Assembly (NCBI GenBank): GCA_026225055.1
Contig: JAMFSA010000076.1
Coordinates: 1-64,000 of the forward strand
Source: Mucilaginibacter xinganensis
GTDB taxonomy: Bacteria > Bacteroidota > Bacteroidia > Sphingobacteriales > Sphingobacteriaceae
Direction: 5' to 3'
DNA: 64,000 bases
A model generated the notes under the pieces. The model did no database searches, had not been told where the DNA came from, and saw only the letters and a program-made list of their open reading frames with translations. Both the position numbers and the translations under genes were made by a program. Shown here in pieces: positions 1-8,521 of the stretch; the stretch's first letter is position 1, and each line of letters opens with the position of its first letter.

Positions 1-61
1 AGTTGATTTATTAAGAAGAAGGGAGAGGAAGCTCTGTGATCTTCTAGCAACTTTTCAGTAA

Positions 62-83
62 TTGAAATAAGTGCTTTACTTTT
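62..83 (+). promoter_or_regulatory. Promoter-like element shared with 34318-34341
   Basis: A TTGAA word is followed by the 14-mer agtgctttactttt at 70-83, which recurs exactly at 34328-34341. In both places the 14-mer ends 36-38 bases before an ATG (119 and 34379). It could be a promoter or an activator site. It does not fit the usual TTG-N19-TAnnTTTG arrangement well, so the reading is tentative. Confidence 0.3.
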
Positions 84-118
84 TCCTAAATGTTTAGGAA
101 AATAAATTAACTAACATC

Positions 119-190
119 ATGAAAAAAAGTAATTACTATTCTGTTCCCGTACGTGTTGTTGCGCAACGATGTTGTTGCTGCTGCCTGTAA
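119..190 (+). CDS. Short Cys-rich leader peptide (23 aa), candidate attenuator
   Basis: A 23-codon reading frame starts at ATG 119 and ends in TAA at 188-190. It begins MKKSNYY and ends with Arg followed by five consecutive Cys codons (tgt tgt tgc tgc tgc) and Leu. It stands alone upstream of the tandem TlpA-like genes, with 114 bases between its stop and the next start. The RNA around it can fold: cgtgtt at 152-157 can pair with aacacg at 189-194, and ttccct at 199-204 with agggaa at 257-262. A run of one codon type in a tiny ORF is typical of leader peptides that sense supply of that aminoacyl-tRNA, here Cys. That role is inferred; a metal- or thiol-sensing peptide is another possibility. 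Confidence 0.5.
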   Translation: MKKSNYYSVPVRVVAQRCCCCCL

Positions 191-304
191 CACGCAGTTT
201 CCCTAAATAAAAATCAGGATTTATTTTACCGCATTAATGGCAAGGCCGTTGCTGCAAGGGAATTTCTATGTCAAAATTTTTAACGTATAAAATTTAACAA
301 CACT

Positions 305-1621
305 ATGATTATCAAAAACTTAATTAAATCAACATGCCTGGTAGGGGGCATACTATTTAGCAGCATATTACTGTCGGCCACAAATGATCCGGGCAGTAAA
401 TTCATAAAAGAAGGTATTTGGCGGGGTGTATTTACCGTAAGCGAAACACAAGTGCCATTTAATTTTGAACTAAAGGGAAAAGATCCGGAGCATGCGGTGT
501 TTACATTACTAAATGGTTCGCGCCGCGACAACTTTCATGTGCAGCGCTTAGGTAAAGATTCATTATTTATTAAAATGAATACCTATGATGCAGCCCTCGT
601 TGCAAAAATTAATGACGACGGCAGCCTGACCGGTGAATACCGTAGCCTGGTACCAAATTTTAGAGGCAACTCATTACCATTTACCGCTGAATATGGCAAA
701 AGCTATCGTTTTGTAGAGCCGGGCAAGGATGTTGCACCAGCAGAAGACCTAACCGGTAAATGGGAAATTAAAACCTATAGCAAAGATCCTGTACCTGCAT
801 CAATTGCTTTATTAAAGCAAAAGGGTAATAAAATTACCGGTGTTGTGATGACCGTTGTAGGTGATACCCGCGAAATAGAAGGTACTGTACAAGGTGATGA
901 ATTTGCCTTGTCGGGCTTTACCGGCCCAAGCCCTTTCATTATTAAAGGTAAAATTAATGCCGACCATACATTAACCGGCGAAGAAGGCTTCGGTATTTAT
1001 AAAAACCTGAAGTTTGATGCCGCTAAAAATGCGGACGTGGAGCTGCCCGATCCATATAAAATCACTTTCTTAAAAGAAGGTTATAAAAAACTGGATTTTT
1101 CTTTCCCGGGTATTGATGGCAAACAGGTGTCATTAAGTGATGATAAGTATAAAGGCAAGGTGGTAATTGTTGAAGTTATAGGTACATGGTGCCCTAATTG
1201 CACAGATCAAACTGTTTTTCTATCGCCGTGGTTCAATAAGAACAAGCATAGAGGCGTGGAAGCCATTGCCATTGGTTTTGAGCAAAAAGATAGCCTTGCT
1301 TATGCAAAATATACACTGGGCAAGCTTAAAGAAAAATATAACATCCAGTATGATATAGCTTTTGGTGGCTTGGCTGATAAAAAACTCGTTTCGCAAAAAT
1401 TGCCTGCATTAAACAAGTTCATTGCTTTCCCAACTACCATAATTATCGATAGAAAGGGCGATGTACGCGAAATATATACGGGCTACACAGGTACGGTAAC
1501 TGGCAAATATCATGAGGATTACGAAAAGAAATTCAACAAAGTGCTTGATGCATTAATTGCTGAACCTGCTCCCGAAACAGTAACCGCGTCTGTAGCACCT
1601 GATAAAACATCAAATCAATAA
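305..1621 (+). CDS. TlpA-like thiol-disulfide oxidoreductase, copy 1
   Basis: This 438-residue exported protein has an N-terminal signal peptide (hydrophobic residues about 11-25, ending in LSA). A beta-rich region (about 30-250) without a family I can name is followed by a thioredoxin-like AhpC/TlpA domain (about 265-410). The redox motif is W-C-P-N-C with Cys296 and Cys299, and the cis-proline segment FPTTIIID follows. TlpA proteins reduce or exchange disulfides in the periplasm, for example on apocytochrome c. A dihaem peroxidase gene lies two genes beyond the second copy, which fits. The gene 26 bases downstream is an obvious tandem duplicate. Confidence 0.85.
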   Translation: MIIKNLIKSTCLVGGILFSSILLSATNDPGSKFIKEGIWRGVFTVSETQVPFNFELKGKDPEHAVFTLLNGSRRDNFHVQRLGKDSLFIKMNTYDAALVAKINDDGSLTGEYRSLVPNFRGNSLPFTAEYGKSYRFVEPGKDVAPAEDLTGKWEIKTYSKDPVPASIALLKQKGNKITGVVMTVVGDTREIEGTVQGDEFALSGFTGPSPFIIKGKINADHTLTGEEGFGIYKNLKFDAAKNADVELPDPYKITFLKEGYKKLDFSFPGIDGKQVSLSDDKYKGKVVIVEVIGTWCPNCTDQTVFLSPWFNKNKHRGVEAIAIGFEQKDSLAYAKYTLGKLKEKYNIQYDIAFGGLADKKLVSQKLPALNKFIAFPTTIIIDRKGDVREIYTGYTGTVTGKYHEDYEKKFNKVLDALIAEPAPETVTASVAPDKTSNQ

Positions 1622-1647
1622 AACCTTATCATAAATCATCGTATAAA

Positions 1648-2961
1648 ATGAAAACTAATATCTTTTCAAAAACATTACAGTGCCTGCTTGCAGGCATATT
1701 ATTAAGCAGCGCCACATTTGCCGCTGGTAACCCTCCCGCAGAAAAGTTTATAAAACAAGGTGTTTGGCGTGGCGTATTCACCGTAAGCGAAACCCAGGTG
1801 CCCTTTAATTTCGAAGTTAAAGGCAAAGATGCTGAACATGCCGTATTTACGCTGCTAAACGGTACCCGTCGTGATAATTTTCACGTTAAGCGAATAGGTA
1901 GTGATTCTTTATTCATCAAAATGAATACTTATGATGCTGCCCTTGTTGCAAAAATTAATGACGATGGCACTATTAGCGGTGAGTACCGTAGCCTTGTGCC
2001 GGGTTTCAGGGGTAATTCACTACCATTTACTGCAGAGTATGGCAAAAAGTACCGTTTTGTTGAGCCAGGAAAAGATGTACCGCCAACCGCTAATCTAACC
2101 GGCAAATGGGAGCTGAAGGTTTATTCAAAGGATCAGGTGCCTAATAAGATAGCCTTATTAAAGCAAAACGGGAATAAACTTACCGGCGTTATAATGCAGG
2201 TAACAGGCGATAGCCGCGAACTGGAAGGTACCGTACAGGGAAATGAGTTTGAATTATCAGGTTTTACCGGCCCAAGCCCTAAAATTTATAAAGGCCACAT
2301 TAATGATGATGGCACTATAAGCGGCGAAATTGCAGCAGGCATATATGATAATACCAAATTTGATGGGGTTAAGGATGATAAGGCCGAACTGCCTGATCCG
2401 TATAAGCTAACCTATTTAAAGGAAGGTTACAAAAAACTCGATTTTACTTTCCCTGATCTTAACGGCAAGCCGGTATCATTAAGTGACGATAAGTACAAAG
2501 GCAAAGTGGTAATTATTGAAGTGGTTGGTACCTGGTGCCCTAATTGCACCGATCAAACCGTATTCCTTTCACCTTGGTTCAATAAAAATAAGGACAGGGG
2601 TGTTGAGGCGATTGCCATTGGTTTTGAACAAAAGGACAGCTTGAAATATGCCCAGTACACTTTAGGCAAGCTGCGCGATAAATACAATATCCAGTATGAT
2701 ATTTTATTTGGAGGCCTTGCCGATAAAAAGATCGTATCACAAAAACTGCCTGCGCTTAACAAGTTCGTTGCTTTTCCAACAACTATAATAATTGATAGAA
2801 AAGGCGATGTTCGCGAAATATATACAGGTTATACAGGTACTGTAACCGGTAAATATTACCAGGATTATGAAAAGAAGTTTAATAAGCTTTTGGATGAACT
2901 GATAGCCGAACCCGCCCCTGCTATAGCCGCAGTACCTCAGGATAATAACAATAATAAATAA
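1648..2961 (+). CDS. TlpA-like thiol-disulfide oxidoreductase, copy 2
   Basis: This 437-residue paralogue of the preceding gene aligns over its whole length with almost no gaps, and most residues are identical by eye. It has a signal peptide (about residues 1-24), the same beta-rich N-terminal region and a thioredoxin-like domain with the W-C-P-N-C motif at Cys297 and Cys300. The two copies differ most in the signal peptide, around residues 225-250 and in the Pro/Ala/Asn-rich C-terminal tail. Since both keep both cysteines, both are probably active. A Cys-rich mini-ORF begins three bases after its stop codon. Confidence 0.85.
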   Translation: MKTNIFSKTLQCLLAGILLSSATFAAGNPPAEKFIKQGVWRGVFTVSETQVPFNFEVKGKDAEHAVFTLLNGTRRDNFHVKRIGSDSLFIKMNTYDAALVAKINDDGTISGEYRSLVPGFRGNSLPFTAEYGKKYRFVEPGKDVPPTANLTGKWELKVYSKDQVPNKIALLKQNGNKLTGVIMQVTGDSRELEGTVQGNEFELSGFTGPSPKIYKGHINDDGTISGEIAAGIYDNTKFDGVKDDKAELPDPYKLTYLKEGYKKLDFTFPDLNGKPVSLSDDKYKGKVVIIEVVGTWCPNCTDQTVFLSPWFNKNKDRGVEAIAIGFEQKDSLKYAQYTLGKLRDKYNIQYDILFGGLADKKIVSQKLPALNKFVAFPTTIIIDRKGDVREIYTGYTGTVTGKYYQDYEKKFNKLLDELIAEPAPAIAAVPQDNNNNK

Positions 2962-2963
2962 AA

Positions 2964-3041
2964 ATGAGTGGTTCGTTTAGTCGCCGTTGCAGTTGCTGCT
3001 GCAGCGGCTTTTTAAACCAAACCTTTAACCCAATAAAATAA
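2964..3041 (+). CDS. Short Cys-rich leader-like ORF (25 aa) before yceI
   Basis: A 25-codon frame opens at ATG 2964, just after the second TlpA gene, and stops at 3039-3041, 11 bases before the YceI start. It encodes M-S-G-S-F-S-R-R-C-S-C-C-C-S-G-F and a short tail. The Arg-then-Cys-cluster pattern resembles the mini-ORF at 119-190. Its Cys codons lie inside a strong hairpin (2983-3008) followed by five T, so a ribosome on this frame would melt a terminator. Either this is an attenuator or the frame is a by-product of a GC-rich hairpin; the first mini-ORF, without such a hairpin, makes me favour the former only modestly. Confidence 0.4.
   Translation: MSGSFSRRCSCCCSGFLNQTFNPIK
2983..3013 (+). 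terminator. Terminator-like hairpin inside Cys-rich mini-ORF
   Basis: gccgttgcag (2983-2992) pairs with ctgcagcggc (2999-3008): ten base pairs with one G-U and a six-base loop. TTTTT follows at 3009-3013. This is a good intrinsic terminator shape, but it lies within a translatable frame and directly upstream of the YceI gene, so it may be conditional. Confidence 0.6.
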
Positions 3042-3052
3042 ATAAAATTCAC

Positions 3053-3694
3053 ATGAAATTAAATTCCACCTTAATTACAGCTGTTTTAATAGCTGCATCA
3101 TTCTCTGTTTCAGCTACAAATAAAACATTACCGGTAGCCAAAAAATCTGCTAAGCATATTGCCAAGGAGCAAACATTTAAAATTGATAACCAAAACAGCA
3201 AAATTGGCTGGCTGGCAAAAAAGGCTACAGGCGAGCATAATGGCAATATTAAAGTAAGCGACGGTAGCTTTAACGTACAAAACAATGTGCTTAAAACCGC
3301 CAACTTTAGTATCGATATCAGCTCGATAACTGATATTGACCTTACCGACCCTGCACAAAATGATAAACTGGTAAGCACCTTAAAAAGTGATACGTTTTTT
3401 GACTCCGGTAAATTTCCGAAGGCGAATTTTGTAACTACATCTGTTGCAAAAGGCAGTAATCAGCAATATACCATTACAGGTAAGCTAACTATAAAGGGTA
3501 TTACCAACGAGGTTTCTTTTCCTGCAACTGTAGCCGTAACCAATAATAAGTTAACAGCTAATGCCAAGCTTACTATTGATCGTACTAAGTATGATATCAA
3601 GTTCCGGTCAAAAAGCTTTTTCGAGAATTTGGGCGATAAGGTGATCTATGATGACTTTGACCTGGATATATCGCTTGTAGCTAACGCACAGTAA
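3053..3694 (+). CDS. YceI family periplasmic protein
   Basis: This 213-residue protein has a signal peptide (residues 1-22, ending VSA) and a single YceI-like domain (about 38-212). Typical family features are visible: FKIDNQNSKIGW at the start, the D-L-T-D-P segment, FFDSGKFPKANF and the late KFRSKSFFENLGDKVIYDDF. YceI proteins are lipocalin-like beta-barrels that bind isoprenoid-type amphiphiles. Their exact role is unsettled, with stress and respiratory contexts common. Position between thioredoxin-like genes and a cytochrome c peroxidase supports a redox-stress setting. Confidence 0.9.
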   Translation: MKLNSTLITAVLIAASFSVSATNKTLPVAKKSAKHIAKEQTFKIDNQNSKIGWLAKKATGEHNGNIKVSDGSFNVQNNVLKTANFSIDISSITDIDLTDPAQNDKLVSTLKSDTFFDSGKFPKANFVTTSVAKGSNQQYTITGKLTIKGITNEVSFPATVAVTNNKLTANAKLTIDRTKYDIKFRSKSFFENLGDKVIYDDFDLDISLVANAQ

Positions 3695-3722
3695 TTTACA
3701 CCAAAAATCACATCGGTTTTTA

Positions 3723-3740
3723 ACGGCTTAATTAAGCCGT
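3723..3740. repeat. 18-bp perfect palindrome
   Basis: acggcttaattaagccgt is a perfect inverted repeat between the YceI gene and the peroxidase gene. As RNA it could form a 7-bp stem with an AATT loop, but no T-run follows on the plus strand. It could be an operator for the peroxidase gene, 88 bases downstream, or a weak terminator. Confidence 0.4.
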
Positions 3741-3827
3741 ACGGGATATGTTTTGCAATCGCAATTGATAAAATTTAAGGATCTAACAACAGAAATAGAG
3801 GCAAATAAGCACGAAAGAGGCCAAGTC

Positions 3828-4790
3828 ATGAAAAAGAGGAATACCGTATTACTTTTTATAGCATTTAGTTTTTTAATGATAACGCAGTTTAGCTTTATGG
3901 CAAGCAGTGATCAGGTACAAACTAAGGAACAATTGGGTGAGAAATTATTTTTTGATCCTATACTATCAAAAGATCATACTATCAGCTGTTCATCATGCCA
4001 TAAGCCTGAATTTGGTTTTGCCGATACAACTGCTTTTAGTAAGGGTATTGAAGGGCATTTAACCGCGCGTAATTCGCCGGGGCTTACCAATTTGTCGGGG
4101 CGGCCGCATTTCTTTTGGGATGGTCGCGCATCTTCATTAGAAGAGCAGGCGCTGGGGCCAATAACCTCGCCAACTGAAATGGGTTTGCCTATAGATGAGC
4201 TGATAAAGCGGTTAAATGACGATAAATACTATGCCGATGCTTTTCAAACAGTATTTAAGGCCGCACCATCAAAGGATAACCTGGTAAAAGCCATAGCATC
4301 ATTTGAACGTACGCTCGAAACATCCAACAGCCCTTATGACCGCTATATAAACGGCGACGATAATGCAATGTCGGCATCGGCAGTACGTGGGCGTTTACTG
4401 TTTATTGGCAAAGCGAACTGCAATAACTGCCATTCGGGCGAGGACTTTACAGCCGACAGGTTTAAAAGCATTGGACTATACAACGGTAAGGATTTGAATG
4501 ACCCCGGTCGCGCTGCCATTACCAAGAACGATGCGGAAATTGGTGAATTTAAAATCCCCAGTCTGCGCAATGTAGCGGTTACTGCGCCATATATGCACAA
4601 TGGTAAATTTAAAACCCTGCACGAAGTGGTCACCTATTACAACAATCCCGAAGCAGTTGTAAAAGGGGGCCTTAACCGTGACCTGGCATTAAGCAAGCCC
4701 TTAAATCTTACCGATGGCGAAATAGATGATATCGTATCCTTTTTAAAAGCACTTACCGATGACAGATTTGCCCAAAAGGTGAGTAAGTAA
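3828..4790 (+). CDS. Dihaem cytochrome c peroxidase
   Basis: Bacterial dihaem peroxidases reduce hydrogen peroxide to water in the periplasm with electrons from small cytochromes or quinols. Two c-type haem sites are visible: C54-S-S-C-H58 and C198-N-N-C-H202. The segment APYMHNGKF supplies the usual methionine ligand region. I place the start at ATG 3828 (320 aa), giving M-K-K-R and a hydrophobic signal peptide (about residues 6-24). An upstream in-frame ATG at 3753 would bury that signal behind 25 charged residues, and the purine-rich gaaagagg precedes 3828. Haem attachment needs reduced cysteines, so the TlpA-like neighbours may serve this protein. Confidence 0.9.
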   Translation: MKKRNTVLLFIAFSFLMITQFSFMASSDQVQTKEQLGEKLFFDPILSKDHTISCSSCHKPEFGFADTTAFSKGIEGHLTARNSPGLTNLSGRPHFFWDGRASSLEEQALGPITSPTEMGLPIDELIKRLNDDKYYADAFQTVFKAAPSKDNLVKAIASFERTLETSNSPYDRYINGDDNAMSASAVRGRLLFIGKANCNNCHSGEDFTADRFKSIGLYNGKDLNDPGRAAITKNDAEIGEFKIPSLRNVAVTAPYMHNGKFKTLHEVVTYYNNPEAVVKGGLNRDLALSKPLNLTDGEIDDIVSFLKALTDDRFAQKVSK

Positions 4791-4806
4791 AATCCTAAAA
4801 AATATT

Positions 4807-4855
4807 ATCCCCTATGCACCCGGCTAATGAATATTAGCACGGGATGGGGGCTCTT
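4807..4855 (+). terminator. Hairpin between peroxidase and TonB receptor genes
   Basis: gctaat (4823-4828) pairs with attagc (4833-4838) around a GAAT loop. The stem extends through cccg/cggg and cccc/gggg with small bulges. CTCTTTT follows. It could end the upstream unit or attenuate transcription into the receptor gene 24 bases further on. Confidence 0.5.
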
Positions 4856-4878
4856 TTACTTTAAACTATTGAAATAAA

Positions 4879-7644
4879 ATGAAAAAATTTATACTCTTTA
4901 TATCCATTTTTAGCCTGTTTTACGGGCAAAAGATATACGCGCAAAAGCGAACGTTAACCGGCACTGTAGTAAGTGCTGACGATAATACACCCTTACCCGG
5001 GGTATCTGTAAAAATAAAAGGCCTTGACGAAGGATCAACCACTAATAAGGATGGTGCTTTTCAAATCATAGTACGGAACGGTAAATACCTCACATTCTCA
5101 TTTGTTGGCTATGAACCACAGGAAGTATTTATTGATGGAACTAAGAACTTCAACATCAGCCTTAAACCCTCAAAAAGTACTTTAAATGAGGTGCAGATAG
5201 TTGGATCGCATAATGCCAATCGCACCAAATTAAATTCACCTGTGCCTGTAGATGTAATTGATCTTAAACCATTGCTTGAATCGGCCCCGCAGACAAGTGT
5301 TACGCAGATCCTGCAATACATCTCACCTTCATTCCACTCGGTTAACGGTAGTAATGCAGGTGATGCAGGTTCGGCTTTAAGCCTTGCCCAATTACGTGGC
5401 TTGGGCCCCGACCAGGTTTTGGTATTAATAAATGGCAAGCGCATGCACAAAAGCGCCAACGTAAATTACGGTGGCCTTGGCAATGGCTCAACCGGGTACG
5501 ATCTCAACTCAATCCCTACTGGCTCCATTGATCATATTGAAATATTACGTGATGGTGCCGCTGCGCAATACGGATCGGATGCTATTGCAGGGGTTATCAA
5601 TATTGTATTAAAAAAGAATACGGATGACCTGGCGGTAAGTACTACCGGCAGTGTACGTAAGCGAGGCGATGGAGCGGTTACGCTCACCAATGCGAATTAT
5701 GGTGTAGCTGTGGGCAACAATGGCGGCTATATTAATGCCACAGTTGAATATGGTACCCAAGCCATAGCCTTACAACCCGGTAACTCAACTGCGGGCTTGT
5801 ATAATGGTCCCATTTATGGTGGTGGTGCCAATACCCGCGGTTATGATGCTATTTATACGCAAGCTATTGATAATGCTATATTAAGCTCAAGAGGCATTGA
5901 CAGGCACTATTTTGATCAGCGGGGCTCAGGAGCCAACGCAGGGCAGAACGCCTTGCTATATTTTAACGCGGCATTTCCGTTGAAAGGATCGGCAGAAGTA
6001 TATGCCTTTGGAGGTATCAGCGACAGAAACTCCCAGTTTACAGCCACCTACCGTTTACCGGGGTGGACTTCAAGAAATAATAATTTTATCTATCCCGACG
6101 GCTTTTTGCCTGCAATGGAAAACAATATTGTTGATGAATCTATCGCGACGGGCATAAGAGGTAAAATAAATGGCTGGAATGTAGATCTGTCAAACGTGTT
6201 TGGGAAGAATATTTTTGGTAACCGTGTTGATAATTCATTAAATGCCAGTTTGGGCTTAACCAGTCCTACCAGTTTTGATGATGGCAGCTACAGCGCCGGT
6301 CAGAATACAGCGAGTTTGGATTTTAGCCGATATTTCGACAAAGTGTTAAAAGGACTGAACATTGCTTTTGGCGTTCAGGACCGTGTTGAAACTTTCCAGA
6401 TAAATGCAGGCGAACTGGCATCGTACCAAAAAGGCGATCAGCGAAATATTTATAATGTTGATACAACAGCAAATGGTATTACCTACCTGGCAGCCGCAGG
6501 CACAACTTCATTGAACGGCCTTGCAGCCGGGTCGCAGGTGCACTTAGGCTTTCAGCCGGGAAACGCGGTTGATGTTAGTCGCTCCATAACAGCCGGGTAT
6601 GCGGATGTTGAATTAAACGTTACCAAGGCCTGGCTTGTATCAGCCGCAGGCCGTGAAGAGTATTATACAGATTTTGGAAACGTATTTACCTATAAGGCAG
6701 CCACCAGGTATACCTTTGATCGCTGGTTAAGCATAAGGGGATCTTTAAACACCGGCTTTAGGGCACCCGATCTGGCACAATCTTATTATACTTCAATATC
6801 AACAACCTTTCAGCAGGGGGTAGGGGTTGATATTTTAACTGCATCAAACCAAAGCGCTGCCGCGAGGGCTTTAGGCATACCTAAGCTTACGCCTGAAAGA
6901 TCAAAAGGATACGCGCTTGGTTTAACATCTGAACCGGTTGATAACGTTGAACTAACGCTTGATGGCTACCAGATAGATATTGCCAACCGCATAGGTAATA
7001 CCGGCAACTTTGTCTCTACTGATAACAATTTACCAGCAGATGTGAAAAACCTGTTCCAGCAAACAGGCGCTGCTCAGGCAAACTTTTTTTACAACGAATT
7101 TAGCACACGCACGCTGGGTATAGAGTTCACCAGCAGTTATAAAATATTGCTGAATAATGGCAACCTTACATTCTTGCTCGGTGGTAACTTTGATAAAAAT
7201 GAAGTAACAAAGGTTAACACTCCACCCGGACTGGAAGCGTACAAAAATGTTATCCTGAGCCCGTCAGAGCGAGCGCGTGTAACTACCAATATACCTGCTC
7301 AAAAGGTTAATTTACAGGGTATTTATAATGTAGATAAATTTACATTCCTGGCACGCACTGTATATTTTGGCACGGTAACTACAGCAACACTTTTAAGTGC
7401 CGCAAACCCGCTAAATCCTCTATATTATTACCAAACCCTTCACCCGATATGGGTAACCGATATATCAGCCGGGTATAAGATAACACCTAAAATACAGGGT
7501 ACTATCGGTGTAAATAATCTATTTAATATTTTGGGAGATTACAGCAGCCCTGTAATCTCCGGCCTGCGAAACCCAACAATTGTAGGCATACAGGATGGTA
7601 ATGCAGGCATACAACCATTTATAAGATTTACCGCTCATTTCTAA
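4879..7644 (+). CDS. TonB-dependent receptor with carboxypeptidase-regulatory-like domain
   Basis: This 921-residue outer-membrane receptor has a signal peptide (residues 1-21, ending IYAQ). A carboxypeptidase D regulatory-like beta-sandwich (about 23-105, LTGTVVSADDNTPLPGVSV) comes first, then a plug (about 120-255, with VLINGKRMHKSAN and DGAAAQYGSDAIAGVINIV) and a 22-strand-type barrel ending in an aromatic residue (FIRFTAHF). It is not a SusC-type protein and no SusD follows. Its cargo is unknown. Neighbouring peroxidase and superoxide dismutase suggest a metal or metal chelate, but this is only context. Confidence 0.88.
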   Translation: MKKFILFISIFSLFYGQKIYAQKRTLTGTVVSADDNTPLPGVSVKIKGLDEGSTTNKDGAFQIIVRNGKYLTFSFVGYEPQEVFIDGTKNFNISLKPSKSTLNEVQIVGSHNANRTKLNSPVPVDVIDLKPLLESAPQTSVTQILQYISPSFHSVNGSNAGDAGSALSLAQLRGLGPDQVLVLINGKRMHKSANVNYGGLGNGSTGYDLNSIPTGSIDHIEILRDGAAAQYGSDAIAGVINIVLKKNTDDLAVSTTGSVRKRGDGAVTLTNANYGVAVGNNGGYINATVEYGTQAIALQPGNSTAGLYNGPIYGGGANTRGYDAIYTQAIDNAILSSRGIDRHYFDQRGSGANAGQNALLYFNAAFPLKGSAEVYAFGGISDRNSQFTATYRLPGWTSRNNNFIYPDGFLPAMENNIVDESIATGIRGKINGWNVDLSNVFGKNIFGNRVDNSLNASLGLTSPTSFDDGSYSAGQNTASLDFSRYFDKVLKGLNIAFGVQDRVETFQINAGELASYQKGDQRNIYNVDTTANGITYLAAAGTTSLNGLAAGSQVHLGFQPGNAVDVSRSITAGYADVELNVTKAWLVSAAGREEYYTDFGNVFTYKAATRYTFDRWLSIRGSLNTGFRAPDLAQSYYTSISTTFQQGVGVDILTASNQSAAARALGIPKLTPERSKGYALGLTSEPVDNVELTLDGYQIDIANRIGNTGNFVSTDNNLPADVKNLFQQTGAAQANFFYNEFSTRTLGIEFTSSYKILLNNGNLTFLLGGNFDKNEVTKVNTPPGLEAYKNVILSPSERARVTTNIPAQKVNLQGIYNVDKFTFLARTVYFGTVTTATLLSAANPLNPLYYYQTLHPIWVTDISAGYKITPKIQGTIGVNNLFNILGDYSSPVISGLRNPTIVGIQDGNAGIQPFIRFTAHF

Positions 7645-7664
7645 TTTATAAATCACAAAAGATC

Positions 7665-8504
7665 ATGAAATCATCATATCAACTTAAAATATACAGTTTG
7701 GCTAAGTTAATCAAGCCAAATAAGTTCAGTCTGTCTCTTTTTTTACTTGTCTCGCTCGCTATTACATCCTGCAAAAAAACAGATTATTTAAATGTTAACG
7801 CCGCTAACCGGGCACCGCTGGCAGCATATGTTAGTTTTGTAAACGCGCTTGATGTGAATGAGAGCGTACAATTCTGGACCTATATAACCCAGGTAACCAA
7901 AACGCTGGTGCCTTTAAACGGCTATACATCTTACCTGAATGCGCAGTTTGGCGATGTGCAGATAAACGTTACACAGGGTACAAGCACCTCATACATTGTA
8001 TCGCGTGAGTTTGGTAATAGTGCAACTTTTACTACTACCGGCGGCCCTAATGGCCCTATTGCTACTTACTATCAAACGGTTTTCGCCATCAAAAATACAA
8101 AGGCCACTGCCGATTCACTGATCCTTTTTTATGATGACCTTACTGCCCCCGCAAGCGGAAAAGCTAAAATGCGGTTTGTGAACCTGGCGCCCGGTGCACC
8201 CAATGTTGATTTTAGTATAACAGGGCAAAGCACCCCGTTGTTTACCAATACAAAATATGGTAATGCCGGTGGGGCAATATTATCGGGCACTGGTTTAAAC
8301 GCTTATTCAATAGGGCCATTTATTTCGGTTGATGCAGGTACGGTAAGTTTTAATGTTGTTAAAACCAGTGATCAGTCGGCTATTGCCATAGCCAATAATT
8401 TATTGAATAATATCACATTGGCTCCGGGTAAAATTTATACCATTTACATTAACGGTACGCCTAATAGCACTGATATAGGCGCAACTATCATCACACATAA
8501 TTAA
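7665..8504 (+). CDS. DUF4397-like lipoprotein
   Basis: This 279-residue protein has a long N-region, then a hydrophobic stretch and a lipobox ending at Cys36 (AITSC), so it is probably a lipoprotein. The segment AKMRFVNLAPGAPNVDFSITG is typical of DUF4397, a beta-sandwich domain common in secreted Bacteroidota proteins and of unknown function. An N-terminal half (about 50-150) may be a divergent copy of the same fold, since YVSFVNALDVNESVQFWTY has a similar pattern. It follows the TonB receptor by 20 bases, so it may be the receptor's surface partner in place of SusD. Confidence 0.7.
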   Translation: MKSSYQLKIYSLAKLIKPNKFSLSLFLLVSLAITSCKKTDYLNVNAANRAPLAAYVSFVNALDVNESVQFWTYITQVTKTLVPLNGYTSYLNAQFGDVQINVTQGTSTSYIVSREFGNSATFTTTGGPNGPIATYYQTVFAIKNTKATADSLILFYDDLTAPASGKAKMRFVNLAPGAPNVDFSITGQSTPLFTNTKYGNAGGAILSGTGLNAYSIGPFISVDAGTVSFNVVKTSDQSAIAIANNLLNNITLAPGKIYTIYINGTPNSTDIGATIITHN

Positions 8505-8521
8505 TATTAAAAATATAATAT

